Source of the DNA: Girardinichthys multiradiatus
Lineage: Eukaryota > Chordata > Actinopteri > Cyprinodontiformes > Goodeidae
Reading direction: 5' to 3'
DNA: 64,000 nucleotides
Assembly: GCF_021462225.1 (NCBI RefSeq)
Contig: NC_061806.1
Location: 26,990,144-27,054,143, forward strand
In this document: one piece after another, positions 11,901-22,889 of the stretch
Position numbering within the stretch: position 1 is the stretch's first letter
How the letters are laid out: each line of letters starts with the position of its first letter
Translations under genes and position numbers: made by a program
The notes under the pieces: generated by a model
What the model was told of the DNA's origin: nothing
Databases searched by the model: none
What the model saw: only the letters and a program-made list of their open reading frames with translations

Positions 11901-14094
11901 CTATAATGGTCAAGTGACAGACAGTGATTAATTGATATGTCAAGCCTGTGGGTGTTCATGCCTGTGCATGTATTTTAAGGTCACTACATGGTTTTTTAAA
12001 TTGAATTCTTGTATTTCTGCCTTGAAGGATAATGGAGAGCACAACAGAGCAGAGAAAAAAACATTGTTCTAACTTTCTCTGTGCTCGAGCCTTTATGTAT
12101 CATTATACCTGTCAATCCCTTCTCATTTCTTTTAATTTACCTCTTGGGTAGGGACTGCAAGCGTTACCAGAACCAGAATAATCTTAAGAGATGCACAACT
12201 ATGTTTCTGTATTCCCCAATGAGCAAATGACCAAATGGCTGCAGTAAAGGTTGGTAAAAGGGTTGCTCCGAAGCACTATAATTACTGTAGATGTTGAGAT
12301 GATCTTCTGATATATTTGAAAAGTGTCAAATGCACATGCAACTAGAAACGGGTACATGGAGACAGTTAATCTGAGTGACAGATTTAGACAGGGGACATAT
12401 CATGCTTTTAAATCCCTCTTTTTCACATTTAAAACATTCATTTGTAGTCTATAAAAAGTGGAACTATAAAGCTTTGGTCTGAATTTCTTGTTATTGTAGC
12501 TCCACAGGCCCCTCTTTCACCACTGTTCTGAGGTGCGTCTGAGAGCAACTCTTTTTGGTACGGTCTCTTTAATGCTACTAAGACACTTCATACCCGTTCA
12601 GCCATTTTTGTAGTTTGATAACAGATACAATTATCTAGTGGCACAGGAACAGGGCATAAACAGCAAAAAGAATAAAAACTGTTAAAGTAATAATAATATT
12701 CAAAACACGCAGTACGGTTATATCCTCAATGATAAAAGAGAAGGAAGTGATCCCTTAATTAGATCAAGCATTTCAGCAAATCTTTCTTGATACTATTGGA
12801 CGTTGCTGAAGGAACTCATCTTTGAAATGCTTCACACTGACAAAGAGGAATTTCCCCACTGATGTGGGAATGTTTCCATGAAATATAAAATTGAACCAGG
12901 CACTATGAAGAGGTTCTGATGCTGGGGGATGGTGTAATAAATTGTGTGGGTTAATACACCCAACAGTTGAACCAAACTTATCCTCTTGCAGCGTAGGCAT
13001 ATTTGAGCTTGGACTACAAAATCACAGCGAGAAATAAAAATGGTGAATATGTGAAATTGACCAAATGGAAGTCCATGACCTTATTTAGCTGTTCCGCAGC
13101 AAATTCCATTGCGTAACAGTTGGAAAAACGTAATATAGAGAATATAAGAGAATATAGAAAACTGGACAGACTGAAAAACATGAACCAAACAGAATATAAA
13201 ACTATCCCCACAACACCTGCAGAGAGTAAATTTAACTTTTCTGCACTCCTACAGACACCAAGTATACAACAAAATGTATAAAGGCTAAAAACGTTTTGCA
13301 TGATACGTCCCATTTAAAACAGCAGAACCAAGATGATTTTAGTTTCCTGTAACAGTAATATCTCTCAAGCTAAACCTAGTCAGAATTCCAGCTCTAGGCA
13401 CTGTGATGCAACACGACCAAGAGGTGAGGTGGAAACTAGTACCTGTTGGTGGATTTTACACGTTTCATGAACAATTCAAACTGTTTGATAATTATGCTAA
13501 ACTCCCAAGCTTTCCTACATACTTTCTTAATTCTAACAGCAAAATTCTTTGTCTATGATCTAAAATAAAAACTAAACAGAAAAACAAATGACTCACAAAA
13601 TTACAATTACATTAATTAATACTGACAAGCAAAGATTTATTTGTCCACTGCTGTGCCTGTCATAACCATTAAATTACTGGCTTTTTCTAACGTATGCTGA
13701 TATTTTTGCTAGCCTCAGTATTGTCTTGTGTTTATATGTGTTAAATTTTTCACAACACTCTAACCAGACCTAAATTAGCTTAAGTAAGGCAATGATACAA
13801 AATGATCAATTATTTGCTTTATAATATTAAAATCTGTGAAAGAAAAGCAAAAAAGACAATCAACAACAAAAACAGAGAATAGATGTATTTTTTACCATTG
13901 GGGGTTGTTTCCTAATTACAATGCCCTTGATAGATGCCATTGAATGTCATTACTTTCTTCAATCCTTGCCATACAAAGAACAAGTGAATTTTGTGGTTTT
14001 TTTTAACCCCTTAAAAACCAGTTTTGCCATTTAGGTATAATCATTTAGATGTTTATAAAGTCAAATATGTGAGATGTGCTTATGTTTTAAATTC
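8931..14094. other. Long non-coding stretch, no recognised gene
   Basis: About 5.2 kb of AT-rich sequence without any frame above 100 residues and without convincing protein similarity or terminal repeats. Candidate minus-strand frames at 12773-13313 look random. Consistent with intron of a very large gene. Confidence 0.5.
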
Positions 14095-14350
14095 ATTTTA
14101 CCAATGCAAATGTACTCAGCCCTCTTGAGTCAATACAAAACGATCTTTGGCTACCATTACAGCTACAAGTGTATTGTTTTGCACATGTAGAGACTTAAAT
14201 TGATGCCCTTTTTATTTTTAGCAAAATAGCCCTGGCTCAGTCAAGTAGGATGATCAGCATCTGGAAACAACAATGTATGTGTTATTACAGACTTGCAATT
14301 GATGTTGGACTTAGACTTTGCCTAGAACACTCTAAGATATAATCATGTCT
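14095..14350 (-). repeat. Tc1-like transposon fragment
   Basis: The plus-strand text 'tactcagccctcttgagtca' and the following 'gcaaaatagccctggctcag' correspond to the reverse complement of a common teleost Tc1 family (upstream part of the transposase gene). Only ~250 bp survives, with no terminal repeats. Related relics lie at 24965-26157, 56500-56745 and 57873-59595. Confidence 0.5.
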
Positions 14351-15539
14351 TGATTATTTGTCCTGTAGTACGTGATCCTCCACGCCAGTCTCAAGTCTAT
14401 GCAACCTCTAACAGATGTTCTTGTAGAAATGCCCTGTATTCAGCTCTATATATTTTTTTCATTAACACTCTTCTCATAATATAGATGCCTTTGCTGCATT
14501 AAGGACAATAGAAGGGTATTAGTGTTGATGGTTATGTTTTTTCTTGTTTTAGAAAGTACAAAATTCATAATCCCACACTGTGAAAGGAAGGTATAAAAAT
14601 AGCAAGATTAACAAAGTGTGAACACCTCCAACTCTTACTTTTTATATAAAAGAGGAGCAGGATAACAGGAATGTCATGTGAATGAGTCACACTAGCTACA
14701 TCTCCGCCGTTAGTGTTATGCAACACTAAAAGGAATAATTTCTCTTTCATCCCACGTCAACACACAGAGTACTGATGAGTGCATTCTTCAAAGTAAAAAC
14801 TTCCCATTAGTGGAGCTTCATCAGGATATCTCCATATAATGAAAAAAAACAATCCACTTTGCCAAAAAACTCCAGAGACATGGTGGGAGGTTAGAGGAGT
14901 CAATCAAGAAATTGTTGTGTGGACAGATGTCACACGCTTATAAAAAATAAACAAGCTTTATAAAAGCTTACAGGATGTGCAAGTTCACACACTAATTATC
15001 TCTCCATTTTAAAAGGTAAAGGTGGAATTTTGGATAAAAACAAGTATATTCATGAAGACATTTTAGTGTTTTGAAGGGTCACTTGTGGCTTGTATTATGA
15101 TGAAGTTGTTACTGATTAGCTGGCATCATTTCTGAGAAAAGACTGCTATGCTTGCCCAAATATTGCAGAAAAGGTCTCATACAGTTTCAAATTTTCTAGA
15201 TAAAGCATTCAATGCTGGGTGCAGATCAGTGAGCAGAAAAGACACTAGATAATCTTTTCCTGATTTTTTTGTATCTTTTTGTCTCCTTGTTGACCTGGCT
15301 GTTCCTACTTATTTTCAATCCCAAACTGTCCTCTCTTGACATCCCCTTTTCCCCATTCCCTTTGTGTTTTTCTGCCTCTCTGTATGTATTGCCAGTCAGT
15401 GTATCCATCCCGAGGGACAGTGGGTTGGCTCTGTGGATGATGATCTTTCCCCTGAGGAAGAAAATCAGCTTAAAACCTGGGTGACAACCCTTGAAGTACC
15501 GTTTGAGTGTGTTTGTGTGTACTGTATGTGCTGTACATG
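14351..15539. other. Non-coding stretch left of the CACTA-like element
   Basis: No recognised gene or repeat. Overlapping frames on both strands at 15226-15570 conflict with each other, cross the element boundary at 15540 and show no domain features. Confidence 0.5.
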
Positions 15540-15555
15540 CACTGTAAACCCAGAT
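15540..15555 (+). repeat. Left terminal inverted repeat
   Basis: Sixteen bases, CACTGTAAACCCAGAT, matching the inverted right end at 22517-22532 with one mismatch. Confidence 0.8.
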
Positions 15556-16064
15556 TTTGTTTGAACTCAAAAAGACTTAGTTCATATTACTTAAACAGGT
15601 CTAATTTACTGACATTACTTGTTTCTTTTGATTAAGCTGAATTTTTTATGTCCTTTTTTAGTGTAATTATGTTTTTAAGTACAATCAATTGTTTGTACTT
15701 AAACACATTGAGTTAGTATTACTTAAATATCTGTAATTTCTTTATATTAATTAATATTTCTGAGTAAACTGCACTTTTTGATGGCGTAGCTTATTGTAAT
15801 TATGTGTTTGAGCTCAAACAACTCAATATCATCAAGTTTTGCCTTTCACGTCACCCACATGCCCGCAAAAAATCCAGTTTAGACCGGTTTTGAGCGAGTG
15901 GAGCGGGAGGAGCTGGCATTGAGGAGCTCTGAAGGTTTTGGGGACAGAACAGAGACAAAGAATTCAGCGGTTTTGATATTTTCGGCAAGTGAAGTTTTAA
16001 CAAACAAGTCATTCGACGGACATTTGAAGCACTGAGTGAAAGAACCAAATTCAGCCTCAAAACT

Positions 16065-16217
16065 GTAAGTTGGAACTCTTCACTGTTTTGCTACTTATCT
16101 AATGTTAGCTTGTCAGCTAACCTGTTCGGTTGGAAAGGCAATTTCAACTACTAATCTTCAGAAGCTTTACACTGTTAGCTAACTGCAATTTTACTTAGTT
16201 CACGTAATTTTAACCAG
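16065..16217 (+). other. Predicted intron in the transposase 5' UTR
   Basis: A consensus donor (AAACT|GTAAGT at 16064/16065) and an acceptor ending TTTTAACCAG at 16217 bracket 153 bp immediately before the zinc-finger ATG at 16222. The preceding GC-richer segment (about 15850-16064) would be the untranslated first exon. Confidence 0.55.
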
Positions 16218-16221
16218 AAAA

Positions 16222-16635
16222 ATGGAGTGGAAGTGTAAATATTGTGGTTTTATTTGTGGGAAGAGGGCGCAGCTATTTAAACACTACCGCCTAAAACATG
16301 GAAGCTACACAAGGACAGTACCATTACCTTGTTTGCATCAGGATTGTCTGTGTACATTCAAGTCCTTAAACAGCATTAAAGCACACATATCGCGTGTTCA
16401 CTCTAAAACTAATGAGGAACAACCAGGACAACAATATGAAGCTGTAAAAGTCTGCTGTCAATTGTGTGAGTTCACTGAGCCCTGCTCTGAAGCTGAATTT
16501 TTCAGCCACCTCCGAAGCAGACACTTGAAAGTTAACCAAAAGGTTCAGTGTCCGTATGCAGGCTGTATATTTGAGAGCAGTGTGTATTCAACTTTCAATG
16601 CACATAAAATTAAGCACATAGAGAGGACAACTTGA
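16222..16635 (+). pseudogene. Transposase N-terminal C2H2 zinc-finger part
   Basis: The frame starts MEWKCKYCGF and holds four C2H2-like fingers: CKYC...H...H near residues 4-26, CLHQDC...H..H near 34-57, CCQLC...H..H near 74-98, and CPYAGC...H...H near 109-131. Such fingers stand before the catalytic domain in a widespread teleost transposon protein family and probably bind element ends. The stop at 16633-16635 appears premature: further related sequence follows in other frames (for example 'NEQMPIEHMGEIDDATEE' within 16680-16805), leading into the frame that starts at 16809. Small indels have therefore split one protein. A start at 16222 is favoured by the upstream splice acceptor. Confidence 0.65.
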
Positions 16636-16679
16636 AGATGTTCAAGAAAGAAATAGTTATTGTTGAAATACGTGATGAA

Positions 16680-18902
16680 AATAGAGTGTGGTTTTCCAAA
16701 TGAGCAAATGCCAATTGAACACATGGGGGAGATAGATGATGCCACTGAAGAAACTTGTGAGATAGATCTTCAGGATTTTAAAACGCAGCTAGAGCACAAC
16801 TTAGCTTTTTGAAGATGCAGACTATCCTCCATGTACCTGATTGCTCTGTACAAGAAGTTATCAAACAGCTTTGTGATATACATTATTTGTCAGAGCCACT
16901 TCTGCATCACAAGGTGAAGATGATTCTCAAGAAATATGATTCTGAGATAGATGAGTCAGTTGTGAAACAAGTGAGCATTGCTGTTTCTGAGACCAATGTT
17001 ATGACAACATTTTGCGGCAAAGATGGCTCCTTAGCAACAACCAAAAAGAGAGCATCCTATGTGTCTAAAGAATTTCCCCTGGTGATGCCTGTAGAGTATG
17101 TAGTTGACAAAGATAAGAAATCAGTTGTATATGTTCCTATACAGCAAATGCTGCAGAAGTTGCTGAGCAGGACAGATGTGTTGGACAAAGCAATGTCTGA
17201 AGAGATACATGTTCCAAATGAATATAAATCTCATATAGATGGTGCATACTTCAGAGAAAATTGTATTCTTACTATTGATGAGTTCACAATTGCCATTGGG
17301 CTGTATATTGATGACTTTGAAGTTGCCAATCCGTTAGGAACATCGAAGAAGAAGCATAAGATGTGTGCTGTCTACTGGGTAATTGCCAATATGCCAGCAA
17401 AATATAGAGCATCACTCAACTCTATTTAACTTGCTCTTATATGCAACACAACCACTGTAAAATAATTTGGTTATGCTAAAGTCCTGGACCCACTTATACA
17501 TGATCTTATGTCACTAGAAAAGGATGGTGTTTACATAGAGGCCTTGGGTGCAAGTGTGAAAGGAACTGTTTTGTATGTAGCTGCTGACAACCTAAGTGCT
17601 CATGCAGTGGCAGGATTCTATGAGAGCTTCTCTGTTGATAAGTTCTGCAGATTCTGTATGGCAAGTAGAAGTGAAACTCAAGAACAAGAGGTCCGCTCTG
17701 GTGCCTTTGAACTCAGAGACAAAGACAGGCACGATAGACAAGTGCAGGAAGTTATGGAAGACCCAGAACTCGGTAGAACATATGGTGTGAAAAAAGAGTG
17801 CCCTTTTACTGCAAAATTGGAGCACTTTCATGTTGTTAAAGGTTACCCTCCTGACCTCATGCATGATCTCCTGGAGGGCATAGTCCCCATGGAGTTGTCT
17901 TTGTGCCTTTCATATCTGATTTCCAAGGGATATTTTAGTCTAGGAACACTGAATCAGGCTATCAGGTCCTTTACATACACATTTACGGACAAAACTGATA
18001 GACCACAGCCTATTACGATGGGCTTTTCCACAAAATGCACAATCGGGGGAAATGCACATGAGAACTGGTGCCTAATTAGGCTTCTACCATTTTTCGTTGT
18101 TGAGTGTATTCCTCCAGGGGAAAAGGCATGGGACGTTCTCATGCTTGTCAAAGATATTGTGGAGTTAGTAGTTGCTCCCAAGTTTACCGAAGAGACACTG
18201 TACTTCCTGGAGTGCAAGATAGCCAAGCACAGAGAATTACTGCAGTCTACTTTCCCAGAGTTTAGATTACGACCAAAACACCACTACATTGAACACTACC
18301 CTTTGCTCATTAAGGCATTTGGTCCACTGTGTGATGTCTGGACTATGCGCTTTGAGGGCAAGCACAAATTTTTTAAAAAGGTTATCCGTGATGCTCAGAA
18401 CTACAGGAATGTAGCCCTTACACTTGCTGTGAAACACCAGAGAGCAGTCAGCTATCATTTGGACTCATGTTCATTTTTCAAACCTTCAATCGAGATGGAA
18501 AAAGTCACTACTGTCTCTGTCTCATCTTTTCCTGAGAATGTTGAGAGGATACTAAGTCAGAAAATCCAAAAGCCAGCAGCAGTTCTTGTAGCATCGTCCA
18601 TTTGTGTGGATGGAGTTACATACAAGGCAGATATGGTAGTCTCTTCTGGATCCTGCTCAGGTCTCCCTGAATTTAGGCAGATCACAAAGATAGTTGCAAT
18701 TCATACAGAAATATTGTTTGTCTGCAGAGTAATGAGTGCATGGTACCACAAGCACCTTAGATCATACGAAGTTTGCTACTCCGATATAACCACGCCTCTG
18801 TGTGTGGTTCCATTGTCAGAGCTTAATGATGTTTTCCCCCTGTCAGTATACAGAATAGGTGGAAAACTAATGGTAACTCTCAAACGTTTTATTCTGTGCT
18901 GA
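16680..18902 (+). pseudogene. CACTA/EnSpm (Tnp2-like) transposase, catalytic part
   Basis: The element's cut-and-paste transposase. Visible marks include PVEYVVDKDKKSVVYVP (near 17090-17140), LYIDDFEVANPLGTSKKKHK (near 17300-17360, the likely first catalytic Asp region), VAADNLSAH (near 17580), a CRFC pair, YPPDLMHDLLEGIVPMELS (near 17840-17900) and KHHYIEHYPLLI...WTMRFEGKHKFFKK (near 18275-18380), the conserved His/Glu block of this family. Lesions: a frame change near 16806-16810 and two in-frame TAA codons at 17427-17429 and 17463-17465; from 17466 to the natural-looking stop at 18902 the frame is open. Not functional as one protein unless stops are bypassed. An independent product from the ATG at 17508 (464 residues) would lack the first catalytic region. 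Confidence 0.8.
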
Positions 18903-18925
18903 ACAATATCTCTCTTTATCATCAG

Positions 18926-19924
18926 ATGGCAGTGCAACAGAGAATGCTTGTAAGAGTTATCATCACTGAAGCAGACATACGGAAGGTGGAGCTGACAACA
19001 AAGCCTGATACAGTCGACCTTTTGATTAGGTCACTTAAAGATGTTCTTCAATTAAACTACAATTTCAGCTTACAGTTTAAAGATCTCAACTTTGACAGCA
19101 AACTGTGCAATTTAACAGAGCTATCAGAGCTGCCTGAGCGACCTACCCTAAAAATTATCCCATTGCTTTCTCTTGTGGAGGTGCACGTCCCACAGTCAAC
19201 ATCAAGTGAAGAACTAAGCGACTCACCCAGCCAGGCAGACACAGACATCCACTCCAACTCCTCTCAGGAAAGACTGCGCCAGTGGCCAGAGGAATTTGAT
19301 ATGTATATACCTAAATTTGTCGATGTGGAATATAGGCTGCGTCAAGCGAATCTGCTTCCTCTCAGGGATGGAACACACCTCATTCCATCAAAGGAGCTCA
19401 AACATGACATTCATGAAAGGGTTGCTGAGACCATGTATGCCTTGAAAGCATACCCAACAAATTCAGAATTTGAAGCTGTTGCCTCAGCACTGGTGCGAAT
19501 ACACCCATGTCTCAAAGAACAAGGATCAGCATCCGGCTGGAGCGGTTGGAAAAACAGCTTGAAGTTCAAGATGGGAAATAACCGAACAAAAATTCGTAGG
19601 CTGGGTCACTGTGACGTCACAGTGAATGGTGGTAAACATGGAAAGCACTCTCCGTGTGGAGACCCACCTAACAAGAGAATCAAAAAGCCAAAAAGAGGAG
19701 AAATAAATTACTTACCAGATTATCCAGATGGACAGGATGACTCCACCCTTGAAGATGCTTGACAGACCATGGTGGATGAAATGAAAAAGAAAACCCCAAA
19801 TGGAGCCCTCATCAAGCAGAAGATGGATCTGACATTTCCTCTTCGAAGGAGTGAAGTTGTAAAGGACAAGCCTGCCATCACACAGATATGTGAACGCTGG
19901 CCTGCTCTCTTTACTGAACAACAG
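18926..19924 (+). CDS. Exon 1 of the SAMD3-like gene
   Basis: The ATG at 18926 is preferred over the upstream in-frame ATG at 18896, which overlaps the transposase end, because related proteins start near the LVRVIITE segment. The exon ends ..GAACAACAG|GTAGAC, phase 0. One in-frame TGA at 19760-19762; the frame continues with clear similarity on both sides of it, so the exon is a single unit. Confidence 0.7.
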
Positions 19925-20344
19925 GTAGACCTGTAGACTTGTCTCACATACTGTGTCTACAGGGCCCCTCTGGTGACATTGGATTTTTAAAATTTACTGC
20001 ATGGCTATGAATTATTATTGTTTTCATTTCTGTGCACACCAATGATTATTGGTTTAGCCAAGAAGTATGGACAACTTGGAATTAATTTCATATATAGAAT
20101 TGAATTACAATGACATGTTCATGTTTGTTGGCTTAAGCAATGATCAACAGTCTGCATGGAAATGATTACAATACTAACTTATGGCCACGCATTTACAAAA
20201 TAATCCCAATGTCACCAGAGGGGCTCATCAAACTTGTATTAAAGTGTAATATTGGAGTTGGAGTTGTTGCATCAAGAGATCACATTATGATGTCAGCTCA
20301 TTTGAACATGAACATGTTTTTTCTTTTTCTTTTGCATGTTTCAG

Positions 20345-20497
20345 GTGTGTCTGGAGTTCAGCAGGGTGGTTGGTAAGAGTCTGAAACAGGAGTTCTACGA
20401 GGCCCTTGACCATCATAGTCCCAGGCTTATGGAAATCTTCAAGACAAAGAGCGGCCTCACAGGGCAGGTGTTGGCTGACCTGATGCAACAAACGAAG
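20345..20497 (+). CDS. Exon 2 of the SAMD3-like gene
   Basis: Preceded by a pyrimidine-rich acceptor (TTTCTTTTGCATGTTTCAG) and followed by AACGAAG|GTTTGT. The 153-bp frame reads VCLEFSRVVGKSLKQEFY and continues open to the donor; phase 0 on both sides. Confidence 0.75.
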
Positions 20498-20663
20498 GTT
20501 TGTTAATTTGCACCTCTATATTTAAGTCTTAGAAGCTCCCCACCCCCAACTTTAATAGAGTAGTGCTGTAGATGATAGATGGATGTGTGCTCATAGTTTT
20601 CAGGGTAACATATAAACCTTATTTTAATTTTGTGATGTCCTCTCTATTCCCTCAATCTACCAG

Positions 20664-20756
20664 ACTTTGAATGTGACAGAAATCAGATGCCTTGTCCTCA
20701 GGGGGCTTCCTATAATTCTCGGCGATGATCCTTCCACCTTCTTCAAGGCCTGCGTT
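20664..20756 (+). CDS. Exon 3 of the SAMD3-like gene
   Basis: 93 bp bracketed by ..CAATCTACCAG and GTAAGC. Encodes TLNVTEIRCLVLRGLPIILG then DDPSTFFKACV; phase 0. A long pyrimidine tract (about 20770-20895) follows in intron 3. Confidence 0.75.
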
Positions 20757-21104
20757 GTAAGCAACTTTGATTTTTCTCTCCCTTATTTCCCCCTCCCCCC
20801 GTTTACTACCTCTTCTCCCTTCTCCTCTCACCACCTGCTTTTTCTATCTCCCCCGTTCTTAACCTGCTTTCCTCTCTCTCCATCTCTATCCCTCCCATAC
20901 ATATAATTTTAAGGTGTTTATTTAAAAAAAATGTTTTGTTGTTTCTAAAAACATTCTCTTTGCACCTGTCCTGACTGATTTTCTGTAGTAATTTCTGAAC
21001 AAGGCAGTAGGTGGACAATGGACAGGGCAGACTGTGGTCTGTGTACCTATAAAGGCTGTTTATAACAAGATGTTGACGTGGTCATGCACTGTTCCTTTTT
21101 TCAG

Positions 21105-21425
21105 GACGTTGATGATGAGGGTTTATACAATGATGTCCCCGTGGGGATCCTCTACCATGAACAGGAATACATCACTCCACAAAAGCAGTCCCTTCACCAC
21201 AACACATCCTCGGTGGGAATCATCTTGGAGGGAAAAATTGTGATGGATGCTAAGAGCCTTCCGCAGGCCATGTACATTGTCTTTGGACTTACCTATGCAC
21301 TCCATCTCAACTACCCGAAGTACATGAAGAACAGTTTTGATTTTTTTCAACAGGTACTTCTGAAATTGGGTAAGACAGATCTGAAACCTAAACTTCAAAC
21401 ACTTAAGAATCAGCTTGCAATGTAA
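21105..21425 (+). CDS. Exon 4 (terminal) of the SAMD3-like gene
   Basis: Preceded by GTTCCTTTTTTCAG; 107 codons including the TAA at 21423-21425. Carries the most conserved block of the family (LPQAMYIVFGLTYALHLNYP). Possible polyadenylation signals AATAAA lie near 21534 and 22136. Confidence 0.75.
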   Translation, partial: DVDDEGLYNDVPVGILYHEQEYITPQKQSLHHNTSSVGIILEGKIVMDAKSLPQAMYIVFGLTYALHLNYPKYMKNSFDFFQQVLLKLGKTDLKPKLQTLKNQLAM

Positions 21426-22516
21426 GATCCAGGATCTCTTTTCCACAAGTTTTTACATGTGAGGTTTTTTTTTTTTTATCAATTGGCAGTAAAATTATTT
21501 GTTTTCAATTGGCCGTAAAAGAAGAAAAAGGAAATAATAAATCTGGCCATTTGTTAATTAAAAGTTTGATAGAAGGGAATGTATAGATGTAAGGAGAGAG
21601 GGAAGGACTGAAAAACAATATGTGTGGGATAGAGAAAGCAAAGGGGGGTCACGAGGAGGGAAGGTAGAGATGGGAGAGTGTGGGCTCTAGATCGGGCATC
21701 TACTGTTAGTTTTATTTTTCAACATTATTCTGTATCATTCACTTTTTGTTATCCTGAAAAAACTGTTTTTGTTAACTTCACAAATGCCAAGATGATGGTG
21801 TGGAGTAGAGGCGGAGGGGAGAGTATGGCTGTTATCTGCTCTCTGTTGTTTTTTACCCTCCTGTTCTCTCCTTTTTCAGTCTCAACCCCTTTTTTGTTTT
21901 CTTCATAGACAAATTTGTTATTTCGAAACGTTAAAATGCCAGTTAGGGCTTTGGTTTATCTTGCCTGTATCTCTGCCAAATTTGAAGAGGCACAGTACGA
22001 TGTTGTAATGATTGGAAGTGAGTGAGCTTTGTGTGCCAATACATTAGACAATTTTTTTTTTTACAGATCAGAATATGCTCACTAAAAGCCTATTGGGCCA
22101 TGACTGTTTCTTTTGATGCTAAAATGAAAATGTTCAATAAAAACAATTAATCAGTAAAATGTTGCAGTTGTATGTATTTGGCACAGCTCTATTAATTGAA
22201 AAACATTTTTTTGAGTTTCAAGAACTAAAAAAGTTAAGTTTGGTCAAGTAGAATATACAATTTAGTTGAACTGGAATGAAGTAATTCCTGCTTAACAAGC
22301 TGAGTTAAATTAACTGGTGGAAAATTACTGTTTAAACTAGATATCTTCAGTTACTATAACTTGGTTACAAGTAAAAGCAACTTAAATATTCTATTCCATT
22401 CCAATAGGGGCTCAAGTTCATTGAACGTAGTTCACTTCACTCATACAACTAATGCCTCATCACTTAACTTTTTTAAGGCAACAAGTTACCTTGATTTTTT
22501 TAAGTAGATTCTACTT

Positions 22517-22532
22517 ATCCGGGTTTACAGTG
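22517..22532 (-). repeat. Right terminal inverted repeat
   Basis: ATCCGGGTTTACAGTG on plus; the inverted partner of 15540-15555. The following TG matches the TG just before the left end. Confidence 0.8.
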
Positions 22533-22889
22533 TGCGTGTCAGGGGACTAGTGGGCATCCTGGCAGAATTGCTATTTTCCCACCAAGATTACTAGAACTTT
22601 ATAGTCGCATGGTCACATTTAGCAAAAGACAGCCATTATTACATCAAAAGTTCTTGAAAAGGAACAGAGCTTTATTAGATATCAAGCTTTATTAGATCTT
22701 ATAAAGATTTAACGCTCAAGAAAAATTCATAAGATGATAGGTGTCACTAGCATTTTAAGTCCAATTTCAAAAGTGAAACAAAACTGAAAAGTGTACATTA
22801 ATCTAGTAAAATTAAAACAATGAAATCACTCACTCTGTGGATATCTATGAAAAGTAAGTACAGCAAAGAAAAACACCAACAAAGATTTT
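22533..22889. other. Short non-coding stretch between mobile elements
   Basis: About 350 bp between the CACTA-like right end and the next Tc1 relic. It contains a small perfect palindrome (AGATTTTTGTTT with a TAC loop, about 22883-22909) at the junction, which may be part of the Tc1 terminus. Confidence 0.4.

Larger units (their letters stand above)
18926..21425 (+). pseudogene. Teleost 'SAMD3-like' PB1-type gene carried by the transposon
   Basis: Four exons in one phase: 18926-19924, 20345-20497, 20664-20756 and 21105-21425, all joined at codon boundaries by GT/AG introns. The spliced frame would be 521 residues. It starts MAVQQRMLVRVIITEADIRK, a ubiquitin-like/PB1-type fold, followed by a Ser-rich linker, a basic segment (PPNKRIKKPKRGEINYLPDYP), and the ERWPALF motif just before intron 1. 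The last exon holds PVGILYHE, IILEGKIVMD, LPQAMYIVFGLTYALHLNYP and ends LKNQLAM. I know this architecture from teleost proteins annotated 'sterile alpha motif domain-containing protein 3-like'; no SAM domain is visible here. The only disabling change I see is TGA at 19760-19762 (codon 279), which looks like a CGA-to-TGA change. The gene lies 24 bp after the transposase stop. Its role in transposition is unknown. Confidence 0.75.
15540..22532 (+). mobile_element. CACTA/EnSpm-like DNA transposon with two genes
   Basis: The left end CACTGTAAACCCAGAT and the reverse complement of the right end CACTGTAAACCCGGAT agree at 15 of 16 bases. The flanks read TG|CACTG and CAGTG|TG, consistent with a 2-bp target duplication as expected of animal CACTA elements. 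The outer ~300 bp on each side are rich in short motifs such as ACTTAA, GTACTT and TTGAGTT in both orientations, typical of CACTA subterminal repeats. Inside are a 5' untranslated exon, a C2H2 zinc-finger and Tnp2-like transposase gene (decayed) and a four-exon 'SAMD3-like' gene in the same orientation. Total length is 6,993 bp. The superfamily is inferred from termini plus transposase motifs. Confidence 0.8.

Noticed and set aside
15226..15570. Opposing frames at the left edge of the CACTA-like element
   Set aside because: They cross the transposon boundary and conflict with each other on both strands.
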